A DNA stretch of 64,000 nucleotides, taken from Plectrocnemia conspersa. Its lineage: Eukaryota; Arthropoda; Insecta; Trichoptera; Polycentropodidae. Positions 47,111 through 57,240 of the stretch are shown in pieces (position 1 is the first letter of the stretch; every line of letters starts with the position of its first letter). Made by a program: the position numbers and the translations under genes. Location of the stretch: assembly GCA_009617715.1 (NCBI GenBank), contig VTFK01000404.1, forward strand, positions 1 through 64,000, read 5' to 3'. Under the pieces are notes generated by a model. The model was not told the origin of the DNA. It saw nothing but the letters and a program-made list of their open reading frames with translations, and made no database searches.

Positions 47111-47460
47111 ATCTTATAAATCTGGTATTTATGTTATAAAAAATATTTATACAATAAGTTGTGAGTTAGTAACCAAAAAATATAAGTTTTAATTTATTAA
47201 AATATAAAAATTAGGAATATTATAATTTTCTATAATCCTTTTGAAGGAGAGATAGTTTTTAACCGTGTAGGTATATAAACTAGAACGACGGGTTTTATTT
47301 TCCTGAAAATGTAATTCTTTTGTTTTTTCATTAGTAAAAAGATCACTTTTTAAATCCTAGACAATAGAATCTTAACACTAAAATGCTTTTGCTTTTTAAA
47401 TATGCCGGTAAACAAAGCTGGTTCTGTTTATATTTTATGATATTATCCTAATAGATTTAC
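47110..47460. other. AT-rich non-coding stretch
   Basis: Nothing recognised. Confidence 0.45.
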
Positions 47461-47464
47461 ATGC

Positions 47465-47965
47465 AGGATATAAAAGGTCGTCGCTAATGATTGCACAAAG
47501 GGTGCCGCAATTCCGCTGCGTTTTGAGCGGTTATAAACGAAACGAAAAGTGATTTTCCGGGACGAGTAGCGTTGCTCAATCTTGACCTAAGGCAAATAGC
47601 CAGTGGCGTACAGAGGAGAGCCTCCTCGTTGACGCTGGGCAGTGAAAGCGCTGTTACATAAGCGGGTCGTTGACCCACCGCTCACCGCCTCCTCCCACCG
47701 ATGGCCACCATTGCCACTACCACTGCCACACAGACCCACTGTGTGCAATTCGAATGCAATTTTCCTGAGGTCGCGCGGCAGCGGCAAGTGCACCGGCAGC
47801 GGTGTCGAGTGGTGGGGGCGGAGTTTCAGCGGCGTTAGAACTAACCCACATATGCCCATGATAACATCTACTCTATGCCCGGAGCCTAGTCCTTCGTCGG
47901 ACAACTGGATACGCATACGTGCCGAAACGGAGATTGCAAGTAAATTGCGCCCTAGACCGCAAGTG
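47465..47965. other. GC-rich island, unassigned
   Basis: About 500 bp GC-rich. Open frames include 116 codons plus (47642-47992) and 109 codons minus (47916-47587). Both translations are compositionally biased and unrecognised. CAGTGGCGTACAGAGG at about 47600 recalls a hAT-type terminus, but no second end was found. Confidence 0.35.
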
Positions 47966-48740
47966 TTAAAATTATTTTATTTTATATTTTAGCACTTAGT
48001 GGTCTATTGGCTTGTTAACATAAGTCTGTATGTCCGTATGGCGACTGTTTTGTGGATAGATCGTTTTAATTTAGTACATAAAATTGTTCCATATCAGGAT
48101 GCTAAGTAATTAAAATTTTGCGTCATCAGTTTGCATGTATGAAGCAATGCAGAAATGACTCGAATTAAATTCGATTAGTTATGCATGGATGTTAATTTTA
48201 AAATATGATTTTTATATTATGCAAGTTAAAAGTATCGCTGATTTTTATATTATATTGTAAGGTGTGGCACACTTTAAAGTAACCCAAAATTATCGTGTTA
48301 TTAAATTTAATCCGAGATGTGTTTGTTTGTGTTATGAATCTTTATAAAGCTTAAATATTATTAAATGCTTAGTATTATTTTTTTAAAAATTGATATGCAT
48401 GTATATGGTTTAAAGTTAAAATGAACTAACTCCATTTTGTAGTAAAAAATACTATTTAAATCTCACATTTAAAAAAAATATAATCCCAATGTTATTGAAA
48501 ATAAAAATTTAGCCAATAATAACATAACAATAAATTAAGACTATTGATGTGTTATAATTTCTGGCCATAAAAAGTAATTTTATTTTGACAAAAAAAATAT
48601 ATTTAGTAGGTTTTAAAAGCGTTTTAGGGGGAAAAAATAGGATGAAATGTTTTCAATTGTAACCCAAACACTATGTAGAAATAAACGGCCTTCAATTTGC
48701 CAAGAAACTAACTGCTTCTTAGGCACAAAAGCAGCCTTCT
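47965..48740. other. AT-rich non-coding stretch
   Basis: Would lie in the first intron of the candidate gene described next, if that call is right. Confidence 0.35.
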
Positions 48741-48746
48741 CCTTAC

Positions 48747-48898
48747 CGATTGTTCACACAGCATGAATGAGTTTTCTTCATATACACCCATGTGTACTCG
48801 AGTTCCTCGGCATTTATTTCGGTTTCGGTACATCTAATCTCGTTGCGTAGCCCGCACCAAAGTCTCACGGGAAGAAGTTTAATTTTGCAATCCGCCAT
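48747..48898 (-). CDS. Candidate first coding exon of an unidentified host gene
   Basis: On the minus strand an ATG at 48898-48896 sits in a strong start context (ACAAAATGGCGG). The frame runs 50 codons and reaches CG|GTAAGG, a good splice donor whose GT is at 48746-48745. The exon would be 152 bp, ending in phase 2. Without splicing the frame stops two bases into the donor, as expected for a real exon edge. The peptide begins MADCKIKLLPVRLW, continues RCTETEINAEELEYTWVY and has several Cys. No signal peptide or known domain is recognised. The sequence upstream (48900-49250) is GC-richer, consistent with a 5' UTR and promoter. A longer non-ATG frame upstream (to 49138) was not used. Confidence 0.4.
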
Positions 48899-49260
48899 TT
48901 TGTTTTTGTTCTTTTCCATTCCGCGCGTGTTCGTCAGATTCCGAAATATCCGTGCGAAAAAATTCGCATAGTGCTTGCACTTGATGTTTGACACAATCCA
49001 GAAAATTATGTGATGCTGTACGCATAATATGCAATTTTTTTTAATGCGGTTGATGCGTCCATAAATTATGTTCGTATAATAATGACATGCCGTAGCACAA
49101 TGCTGATCTACAACAACGATTCTGCGGCTGAATCTCACGGTCGGATTGCTCGCCCGTTCAAATCCCGTTAGATTACTTTCGATTTCTAAGCCTCACTCGG
49201 TCACACCGATGACGCTGACTGCACGAGCACCGAATAGTGACATGCTGACTTATGTCAGAG
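48899..49260 (-). promoter_or_regulatory. Possible promoter / 5' UTR of the candidate exon
   Basis: More balanced base composition than the surroundings, directly upstream (minus sense) of the ATG at 48898. No TATA box in a convincing place is seen. CAGAGGTGCCTAACC at about 49257 resembles a hAT-type terminus and may mark an insertion at the outer edge. Confidence 0.25.
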
Positions 49261-49940
49261 GTGCCTAACCTTTATTAATATATATTTTACCTGCTTGTTA
49301 TCGAATGAGAGAGCTGCAATACGGATTTGGGTTGTAGTCGTTGCGATCTAAAATTTAAGGATAAACTTTTTTAAATAAAGAATTTTTTTTAAATAAAAAA
49401 TATTTCACAAATATTTAATTTAAAAAGTTGAACGTCCGACATTCGTATCCACTAGATAGCTATGGTAGCTCGCGTCAGCGAGACACCGACAGCTTACGAT
49501 ATATAATATATTTATTATTCTTACAAACATATATTGTTTTATTCACACTATTTTATTAAAAATAACTGTATTATGTATATAGAGAAAATCATGAACTAAT
49601 TTTTTTCAAAAGCACTAGTATAATTAAATTCTCGTAAGACTTGCTATATAATTTCCTATTGCATAACTCATAAATGAGCGGAAATTATATAAATTGAATG
49701 CTCTTTAAACTGCATTTAAAATTAGGATCCAATTGATAGCTTCAATGCATAAGTAATTTGTGAAATTGCTCTATTTTGCTTGAGCCATATTTTTGCAGCT
49801 AATGAGTTGTTATTGCTTGAAACTTTTAAGTCGTGTTCTTCGTGTCTAAGGATCGTGATTTTTCCGAAGTATTCTAAGCTTTGTTTATTAATAAATTTGT
49901 CATTAATTTATATTAAAAAAAGGCAAATGCGCATGCATTA
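49260..49940. other. AT-rich non-coding stretch
   Basis: Nothing recognised. Confidence 0.45.
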
Positions 49941-49944
49941 AAAT

Positions 49945-50010
49945 CACAAACTGAACCAAAAACCTTTGGAGTATGAACCAAAGTCATTACCACTGAGCCA
50001 TTGACCGACT
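49945..50010 (-). repeat. tRNA-like SINE head
   Basis: Read on the minus strand, TGGCTCAGTGGT (50000-49989) is an A-box-like D-arm. It is followed by a CTTTGG..CCAAAG anticodon-type stem and then a GGTTTTTGGTTCAG T-arm-like block. The order and spacing are tRNA-like, but bases are too diverged for a working tRNA. Confidence 0.5.
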
Positions 50011-50074
50011 TCATAGATAACGCATGACTCTGTGAGTTAGCATTTTTATATGACAGTGCATTTAATTTAATTTG

Positions 50075-50265
50075 GTATAAATAAATCATTATCTTTTATA
50101 TTTATTTAGTGTAAATACTCAGTTGTTACGTACAGACGTTAGCCCAATATTACGTTACAACGAAGTAAACACAATCAACAACTACTAAGTAAGTAGTGAG
50201 ACACCAGACTGAAATCAAAGTGTTTTTATTTTATTAATTATAAACTAATAGTACAACTATTTATT
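50075..50265 (-). repeat. SINE family S, 3' part, inverted
   Basis: On the minus strand TTTCAGTCTGGTG, CACTACTTACTTAGTAGTTG, TTGATTGTGTTTAC, GTTGTAACGTA..GGGCTAACG and an AAATAAATATAAAA tail follow the order of the 3' half of the copy at 51.1-51.5 kb. Confidence 0.6.
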
Positions 50266-50540
50266 TAGATATTTCTCTATGAGCTTAGGAAAAAACTGTA
50301 TTGATCGATCAATTATATTTATATAATAATCATTAAAGTGAGATGAAAAACAGTGAAGTCCATATAAATTAAAACCCATATCTTTTAGATATATACACTA
50401 TATTTATTTAAATATGTACTTTAAAAGAAGACACATTTATCAAAATAATAATTCAAATTAAGCTGTGTAGCGCAATTTTTTTAGTTTTTCGCATGCAAAC
50501 GCAATTTTATTTTAATAAGCACCAAATATTGTTTCAAGTC
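50265..50540. other. AT-rich non-coding stretch
   Basis: May include more of the inverted SINE body. No gene is seen. Confidence 0.4.
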
Positions 50541-50541
50541 T

Positions 50542-50978
50542 TTAACCCTTTGAATAGTGAGTTAATTCATATACATTTGTTAATTTGTTGGTATACAACT
50601 GTGAGTGAGTTATTTTTACGTATTTTTCCATAATTATTTCTGTTGTTATTTATTTATTATTATTTTATATTGAATTCATAGTAATTTATAAAAAAAAATC
50701 AGCGACTTTCAATGTTTCATTGCGTTGATTTATTTTACTACTTTTTTGTATTAGTATGTTTTAATAATTTATTCTAGTACTTTTTCATTGATTAATTTCT
50801 TTAAGTTATTTTACATATTTTTTATACATATTGTGTTTTTTTTTTTTATATCAATTCAGAGGCTCTCAATATTTGTATTAAATTAAAATAAAATATTTTT
50901 TGTTATGTTTATTTATTGGTATTATTTTCTATAAGAAACATTTACAATAAATCAAATTAAAATCGCTCAAAGGGTTAA
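50542..50978 (+). mobile_element. piggyBac-like MITE, full length
   Basis: The element begins TTAACCCTTTGA (50542-50553) and ends TCAAAGGGTTAA (50967-50978). Both ends therefore carry an 8-bp terminal inverted repeat, CCCTTTGA, inside TTAA target duplications, the hallmark of the piggyBac superfamily. The 437-bp body is AT-rich with no ORF, so it depends on a transposase encoded elsewhere. Truncated relatives lie at 24.8 and 15.0-15.2 kb. Confidence 0.85.
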
Positions 50979-51105
50979 GTCATCTCAAAAATCGGGTTAA
51001 ACTCTTCGTCGTCTCGACATAGCTCTTTTTTATTCCAAGTCAGAAGCGAAATGGTGACTTAGATCTAGTTTTTGGTGAAAATGAAATCAACATGGCTATG
51101 TTCAA
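50978..51105. other. Short unique spacer
   Basis: Separates the MITE from the SINE. Nothing recognised. Confidence 0.4.
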
Positions 51106-51107
51106 GT

Positions 51108-51475
51108 TCATATAAGGACGGAATAGCGTAGTCCGTAACGTCTCAAACTAGTGACTCTAAGGTTACGAGTTCGAGCACCGGCAGCGGCACTCCAATTTTT
51201 ATTTATAAAAATGCGCTATTATTAAAAAATAACCGGCCCTTATTGCAGTAACATCTATTGATTATAAATTATATAGCACATAATAATTTATAATTAATAG
51301 TTTAGATGTCATTGATTCTCAGACTTTCAGTCTGGTGGTTAATACTTACCTGTATGTATTCATTATGTTTGATTGACTTATTCAGTTGATACATATTTGC
51401 CCGTTGTAACGCATTGGGCTTACGCCTGTCATTTTACAACGGAAGATTTAATAAAAGTAAATAAATAAATATATC
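51108..51475 (+). repeat. tRNA-derived SINE, family S, near full length
   Basis: The head has an A-box-like TAGCGTAGTCCG (51124-51135) and a B-box-like GAGTTCGAGCACC (about 51167-51179) about 45 bp apart, the spacing of a Pol III promoter. A body of about 200 bp follows, with TTTCAGTCTGGTGG and GTTGTAACGCATTGGGCTTA. The copy ends in an AAGTAAATAAATAAAT tail. Shorter copies are at 7.9, 42.0 and 50.1 kb. Confidence 0.7.
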
Positions 51476-51509
51476 TTTTTAAAATCGGGTGAAGTTTGAC
51501 CGGTCAAAT

Positions 51510-51850
51510 TAAAAGTGACTGCTTTTCTCTGGTTTGGTTGGCTCGATAGAATCGGCGTAGCTCCGCTTGTTAGCCTTTCGTCTCAAATCCAAAGCGTGTC
51601 AAATTTCATCTGTATTCTTGATACAGACGTGTTTTGGTTTGTATACCCATTAAGTTCTCGATTGTCTGGCTAATGAGATGTTTCGAGCGGATACAGACTA
51701 TTTATTATTGGCAAATAATAATAGATTGTATCTGCATATGGAATTCGGTGCATTCCATCGCAATATGCACCAACCTATAGCCTTTGTTCAGGTAGTACCG
51801 CTCTTATTATTAATGACAAGCGTTTGTATAATACTGATGGGGGAAAAAGT
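51510..51850 (-). repeat. Family F, copy 2
   Basis: GGCGTAGCTCCGCTTGTT, TCTGGCTAATGAGATG..CGAGCGGA and TACCGCTC..AAGCGTTTGTATAATACTGATG are shared in order with 60.4-60.8 kb. The first block is shared also with 35.06 kb. Frames are broken. Taken with the 35-kb copy this looks like the 3' end of a dispersed element read on the minus strand. Confidence 0.55.
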
Positions 51851-52130
51851 ACACTAATAAGGCTATTAATTATATATTTTTGTTTTTGTATCACTTTATA
51901 TTTTTTATTGTGCGTATATGTATACCTTTTTGCAAATCGAGAGAGATGCCTTCAGTAGCATAAGTCATGTCGTGCATTTTTTTAATTGTTAAATCAGTCA
52001 TCGCCAAAAAATATGTACATAAACGAGGTTGGCGAAAAACTTTTTTTTTATTTTTTAATACAGCTCATAGAGAATATCTTATATGTATTAAAAATAGATA
52101 AAAATATCGCGGGCTATATAAGATAAGTCA
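51850..52130. other. AT-rich non-coding stretch
   Basis: GAGGTTGGCGAAAAAC near 52026 may be related to the hAT-like end that follows. Nothing else is seen. Confidence 0.4.
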
Positions 52131-52520
52131 GACGCGCGTGCGGTGAAAAGAGCCGCATGCGGCTCGCGAGCCGCGCTTTGCTGATGCCTGCGCCAAGTAA
52201 TGCGCCATTGTTAACTGTACGTTATAAACGCATATAGCCCTAGGGGCTCGACCCGCCAACGAGTCTAATTCTATAAATTATGAATGTGTGTCAACGCGTG
52301 CAATTGAATGCAGCTATAGAATGACTTGCACTGCTCGCCCGGCACGCGGAAGCCCGCTCCGTTCCAAAGACTTTCTCTTTCTACGAGACCGGTGACCGCG
52401 GAGCTTCCCAGAGAGACCGGTCACCGGTCATCGTGACCGAGCGGCGGCCGGTTTGAGAAGCGGATCGTTGCCTTCCTCAACCATCTTCCGCTTCTGCTTC
52501 TTCCATTTCCTGCAGACATT
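52130..52520. other. GC-rich island with a hAT-like terminus
   Basis: On the minus strand from about 52188 the sequence reads CAGGCATCAGCAAAG, then CGCGGCTCGCGAGCCGCATG and CGGCTCTTTT. This strongly resembles the terminal region of many hAT elements, which carry such GC-rich hairpin sequence. GAGCCGCATGCGGCTC (about 52148-52163) is itself a perfect palindrome. The rest of the island (52190-52500), with ACCGGTCACCGGT near 52415-52430, is unassigned. Confidence 0.45.
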
Positions 52521-54050
52521 TTCCTTTGCTCTTAGATAATATCAAGAGTTCATCGTAGTTAATTATACATCTGCATCACTGAATACTCTTTATTTAATTT
52601 CACTGGTGCATTACTCAGTAAATCATACTTAACCAACTTCCGCGTTTGCTTCAACACTTCCTGAAGGTATCTCTTAGGAAATTTACAATATTAAACGAAT
52701 AAAAAAATTTACTTATATGTGCGCACGCGGCCCATGTTTTTATTGTTTGTTGCGCAACCAAATCAATTTCAATATTTAGATACTGGTAGTTTGTAAGCTT
52801 TAAATTTAAATTTAATAAAAACAATTATTGAATCTAAAAGTTACTCCCTACATGGCCACAATAATTATGTACATTTATGTGTATGAAAGTATATATTTTA
52901 AAGAGCAGAAAATAATGATTTTTATTTAACTGCGCTTATACTTCTTGAGCTTTCTGAAGACTCTTTCATTAACATTTTACTGCTGTTAGATAATACAAGA
53001 TTCAATAATAGTGAAATGATATTAAATACCATTTCCGCTTCCATTTCTTACATTTTTCCTCTCAAAGAAGTTCAAACGTTTATACAAAAATAATATTTCT
53101 ACGGTATTGAATCAAGACAAAAGATTAAGAAGCGCACCGGTGAAAATCGTTGCGAAACTTTAGCGCAATAGATTCACGTTCACTTTTTGCACTTAGAAAA
53201 CCGCAATTAAACACCCATTTGGTTAATCGTTTTATGCATAGTCGTAAAATTTTATACTTTTACAGCATCTCCTACGATATAGCCTTGTGTTTTATGTTTC
53301 ATCGCAAACCATTCGCTTTCGTCTCAAAACATATGCAATGTATTCGTTTTCATAGTTCTTATCTGCAGTGTGTAAAATGAAATGTGCTATTGTACGGTGA
53401 AAATTATTATCTAGGTATATTATCATATATATATTATATATGTACATAACTTACGTACACTTGTTGAAGTAATAGCGAAAGTGTAACTGCAATCATTTAC
53501 TTTGAACGTACTATTATTAAATTTACAATTTAACATGAGATAATTTTGGACTGCTCTTAGCTTCCTATGACATTCACTTTCAAATTATATATATTGATAA
53601 TTTCCAAGCATATTTTTTATGTTGCAATATGTTTAAATTTATGTGTCATGGCTTAACTTAACTTATATTATATCAATTACAGGGGTGAAGTGCATTTTTT
53701 TATAGAAAATACTGATTAATTTATAAATTAAATAAGCTCTTCGATTGTCAAATTTTATATCATGCGACATCTGACACAAATCAGATTTGTATCAAACATC
53801 AAACGCGATTATTGTAGTGATTATCAATTGTAATTGATCGTTTCATAATAAATAATATGACAGTTTATATAATATGTTTCTCTGTTATGGTTTATTATCC
53901 TTGAGGAATGTACGAATGTAGTACATACTTTGCTTTTAAAATATAAATTTAGTTATAAAATGACTTTATATTTTAGAACTTATAATAAAAAAAGTTGAGA
54001 ACCAATGACGAAATCTCTTAAAAAATAATATATATAAATATACATAAATA
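52520..54050. other. AT-rich non-coding stretch
   Basis: A 76-codon plus ORF (53150-53380) is unrecognised and its composition is unremarkable, so it is not called. Nothing else is seen. Confidence 0.45.
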
Positions 54051-54054
54051 CATG

Positions 54055-54965
54055 TATATGTTGCAGTGAATTTTGACTAGTATAAATATAATTTAATCGA
54101 CTGATTCACTAAATAAATTTTCACCGGTATATATTTTTACTAGCAAAAATATATTTTACCAGATGATTAACTATAAAATACATATAAAACTCAATTTGAC
54201 AGCTGTGAAATGTCCATTTGCTGTTCAAACCCAAACCTATCCTAATGAAAGTTCAAAAAACTATAGTTACTTTTAAAATTTCTATAAGGTCAAGTTGGGT
54301 TTGGTTAATTCTTTAACAGCAGTTCTACGTTGTGTATTTTTCACTTGACTAGTATAAATATAATTTCACTAACTGTTTCAGTGAAATCATATCCGAATAC
54401 ATTTTCATTGGTAGCGAAAATATATTTTAACTTATGATTATTAAATATAAAATGCATATAAAATTCAATGTGACAACTGCGAAAAGTCCATTTGTAGTTT
54501 AACAACTTTTCAGTCAAGTTGGGTTTGGGTAATTTGTTTGGGTTATGTTTGGGTGAATGAACAACGAATGAGCATTTCTAAAATATTAGAGTGAATTAAT
54601 TTTTCAGTGAAATTATATCTAAACTAAAACTATAGATATTTTTTAGAACAATCATTTAGTCAAGTTATAAATCATTATAAAAATCAGCGTTTATAAAATT
54701 AAAAAAATTAAAAAAATTATTATAAAAATCAGCGTTTATAAAATTTTTTAGTGATTGTGTTAGGTTCGATCAAGTTAGGTTTGATTAAATTGTTAAAGTT
54801 AGGTTTAAGTTAGAACAAGCAAATAAACGTTACGCAAATGTTACACTGAATATGTATTTTTCAGTGAAGTTATATTTTGACTACTATAAATATAATTTCA
54901 CTAATTGTTTCAGTGAAATCATATTCGAATACTTGATTTTTAATTTCGTAATACGTTACCTCATT
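54055..54965 (+). repeat. Array of family A flank-type units
   Basis: ACTAGTATAAATATAATTTC recurs near 54078, 54350 and 54880 with changes. Each copy is followed by CAGTGAAATCATAT, a GGTAGCGAAAATATATTTT-like block and AACTCAATTTGACAG..GTCCATTTG..AAACCCAAACCTA. These blocks also make up the outer flank of the palindromic element copies. A 26-bp piece with ATAAAAATCAGCGTTTATAA is directly repeated at about 54674 and 54721. Confidence 0.6.
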
Positions 54966-55680
54966 TTTTAATTAAAATATGTATATATATATGTCAAATG
55001 TTAAATACTGTTCAAGGGCCTTGATAACTTAAAAGAAGCATCTCAGTTTTGTGGCATTTTTGGGTTATAACAACAAACAGTTATTGAATTAATTTTTCTT
55101 TATTATCAAACTAAGATTTTTATGAAAAGTAAAAAATACTATCGCTTCTTCCAAATATCAATAATTCTGAACTAATTATCAATTGTTACTAAAAATAAGG
55201 TTTCATATTGTTATATATTATATTCTTTGTTTATAAGATCAACGCCCTTCGTACGAGTTTTGATCCAGCATATTTATTTTTAGACTGTTTCCTGATACTG
55301 TAACTGCTAATTAGCGTAATTATATAAATAGGGGAATCTCCTTTGTTCGTCAGCATTCCGACAAGTAACTTTAAACCATATTGTCAGTCATCTGACTGAT
55401 AAATACCGATTTTCATCGAGCAGCCGCGAATCTATAACAATATAATACAAAGGCGCAGTGTCTAGTGACACCCCTGTTGAAAAGAAGCACATTAATTTCA
55501 GCCGTTTATAACAAAGCTATTTGAGTGGTTATAATTATAAACGTTATTTCATGGATACCTTAACAGTCTTGTAATATTATTTCGTAGCGTAAGTGAGAAT
55601 TTTCGTGAGAGCCCCCATATGTGGCTCTCAGCAATACAGTCGCGAAGCGGCTTACGTGGCCCCGTACGTGGCTCGTAGCA
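54965..55680. other. AT-rich stretch with a small GC-rich patch
   Basis: A short GC-rich patch at about 55600-55680 holds GTGGCTCTCAGC / GTGGCTCGTAGC repeats. No gene is seen. Confidence 0.4.
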
Positions 55681-55960
55681 TTAGGTTAAACCCAAACCTA
55701 ACCTAATGAAAGTTCAAAAACTATACTTGGTTTTAGAGCTTTCATTTAATCAAGTTTGTTCTGGTTATTTATAATAGTTTAGTTTTGATTTGGTAATGTC
55801 GAAAATGTTACAGTGATTATGTTTTTTACTAGTATAAATATAATTTCACTAACTAGCCCAGTTAAAATGTACCAAACTATGATATATATATATATATATA
55901 TATAATTTTACTAGACAATATCAGTGAAACTGTATTTATCATATGTGTCGAATTAAAGGT
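55680..55960 (+). repeat. Family A flank-type unit and AT microsatellite
   Basis: AAACCCAAACCTAACCTAAT followed by GAAAGTTC and ACTAGTATAAATATAATTTC repeats the flank modules of the array at 54 kb. A TA dinucleotide tract occupies about 55882-55903. Confidence 0.6.
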
Positions 55961-56290
55961 AAATAATACAAGTTTTTACCACTTATTTTAAAAAAAATAA
56001 TATTGTTAAACACTATCTAGACTCTTAACCAAATTTTGTCATATTAATCATGTATTTAAAAAAATAGTTCCACCGATTAATATGTTTATCTTACATAGGT
56101 TTTAAGTAATATTGATAGTAAACACATAATATGATATAAACATGGTTGATATTACAATAACACAAAATTATGTATTCCTTCCGCGTTTTGAACTAGTGTG
56201 TGTAATACGCATACATTCAAACAAATTGGAAGGTTTGGAAGTTTTTTATTGTAATTTTCTGAATAAAGTGTTTACATGTAGCTTCGATAT
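55960..56290. other. AT-rich non-coding stretch
   Basis: The start of a 135-codon plus frame (ATG at 56142) lies here, but its first third is low-complexity and its last third is GC-island sequence. It is not accepted as a gene. Confidence 0.4.
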
Positions 56291-56294
56291 TAGC

Positions 56295-56700
56295 TTCTGT
56301 GATATATCAGGGTGGGAAACTTGGCGCTTTTTAGCCGACCATTGCGCAATGCGCATTGCGCAACCGCGCGCGATATTCAACGTCGCTCTTTATCACGGGC
56401 GCTACGTTGTTAGACATTGTGATTCTGGTTGCGCAAGCGACCGTCCGGTGGGGATTTTGCCAATGAACTCTCCTCACTCTAGCCGAGTGGCCACCTTCGC
56501 TGCTCGCTTCACTTTCGTGCGTACGTGCCCAATTTCGTGGTCAGCGTAACTGTTGTTGTCGTAGCGCGAAGGAGGCGGGAGGGGTAACAACAAAAACAGT
56601 TGCGCAAACGCTTGTGGCGCTTCCAGATTTCTCGAGCGTTTCACAATCACGTGCGTATTTCGACGCACGTGCAGACAGCCATCAGGGTCGTTCCTAGATA
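56295..56700. other. GC-rich island with a perfect 22-bp palindrome
   Basis: TTGCGCAATGC (56342-56352) is followed at once by its exact complement (56353-56363). CAGGGTGGGAAACTTG at about 56309 resembles a hAT-type terminus. GCGATATTCAAC near 56370 is shared, inverted, with about 59695. The island is CpG-rich and unassigned. The palindrome resembles a doubled NRF-1/EWG-type GCGCATGCGC site, by analogy only. Confidence 0.4.
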
Positions 56701-57240
56701 AAAGAGTAGATAGTTCTCATTTTGAATATGGCCAAAAATCGAGTGTTTTAATTAGTCTTAAATCTTGATCATTCCTACCGTGGAAAAATCATCTTTCAGT
56801 TGATGTTGATGTTGGCTTTACTGTCAGGATTTTGTTTTTTCTAAAATTATACATAATAATTTAAAAATATATAAATAAATAAAAAATATATAGATGTATT
56901 TTTATATGATATAATGCATTGATGCATTTTTTAACCCTTTGGCTGACGAAATTCAGTATATCGGCGTTTGCTATGTTAGCGAGAATTGCCAGATCTGACG
57001 TCATCAACAATTAGATACATAATTAATGGTCAGAAGTAAATGTATTAATATGTTTTGTATCGATATTAAACATATACATTATCATTTCGGGGTTCAACCA
57101 TCATTTTCATTTAGATTTTTATGTTTATTATCTGTATTATTGTATTATGACGCAACAACGAAAAACATTACATGCAGTGTATCATCAGTAAACTACTGTC
57201 AAAATGTAGTTTAATTAAATCGACTTGAAACTTATTATCA
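56700..57240. other. AT-rich stretch with a piggyBac-like end
   Basis: TTAACCCTTTGGCTGACG at about 56931 has the TTAA-CCCTTTG start of the MITEs, without a visible right end. A 62-codon plus frame (57026) is unrecognised. Confidence 0.4.

Noticed and set aside
47587..47992. 109- and 116-codon overlapping frames
   Set aside because: Opposite-strand frames over the same GC island, both biased. No domain or splice context favours either.
48743..49138. Full 131-codon minus frame as one protein
   Set aside because: It begins at a non-ATG codon and its first half is low quality. The internal ATG at 48898 with strong context and a following splice donor is a better start.
49250..49275. hAT element starting CAGAGGTGCCTAACC
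   Set aside because: The terminus-like word is present, but no matching end or 8-bp target duplication could be found.
55882..55903. TA tract as a regulatory element
   Set aside because: A simple dinucleotide microsatellite of the kind common in AT-rich genomes.
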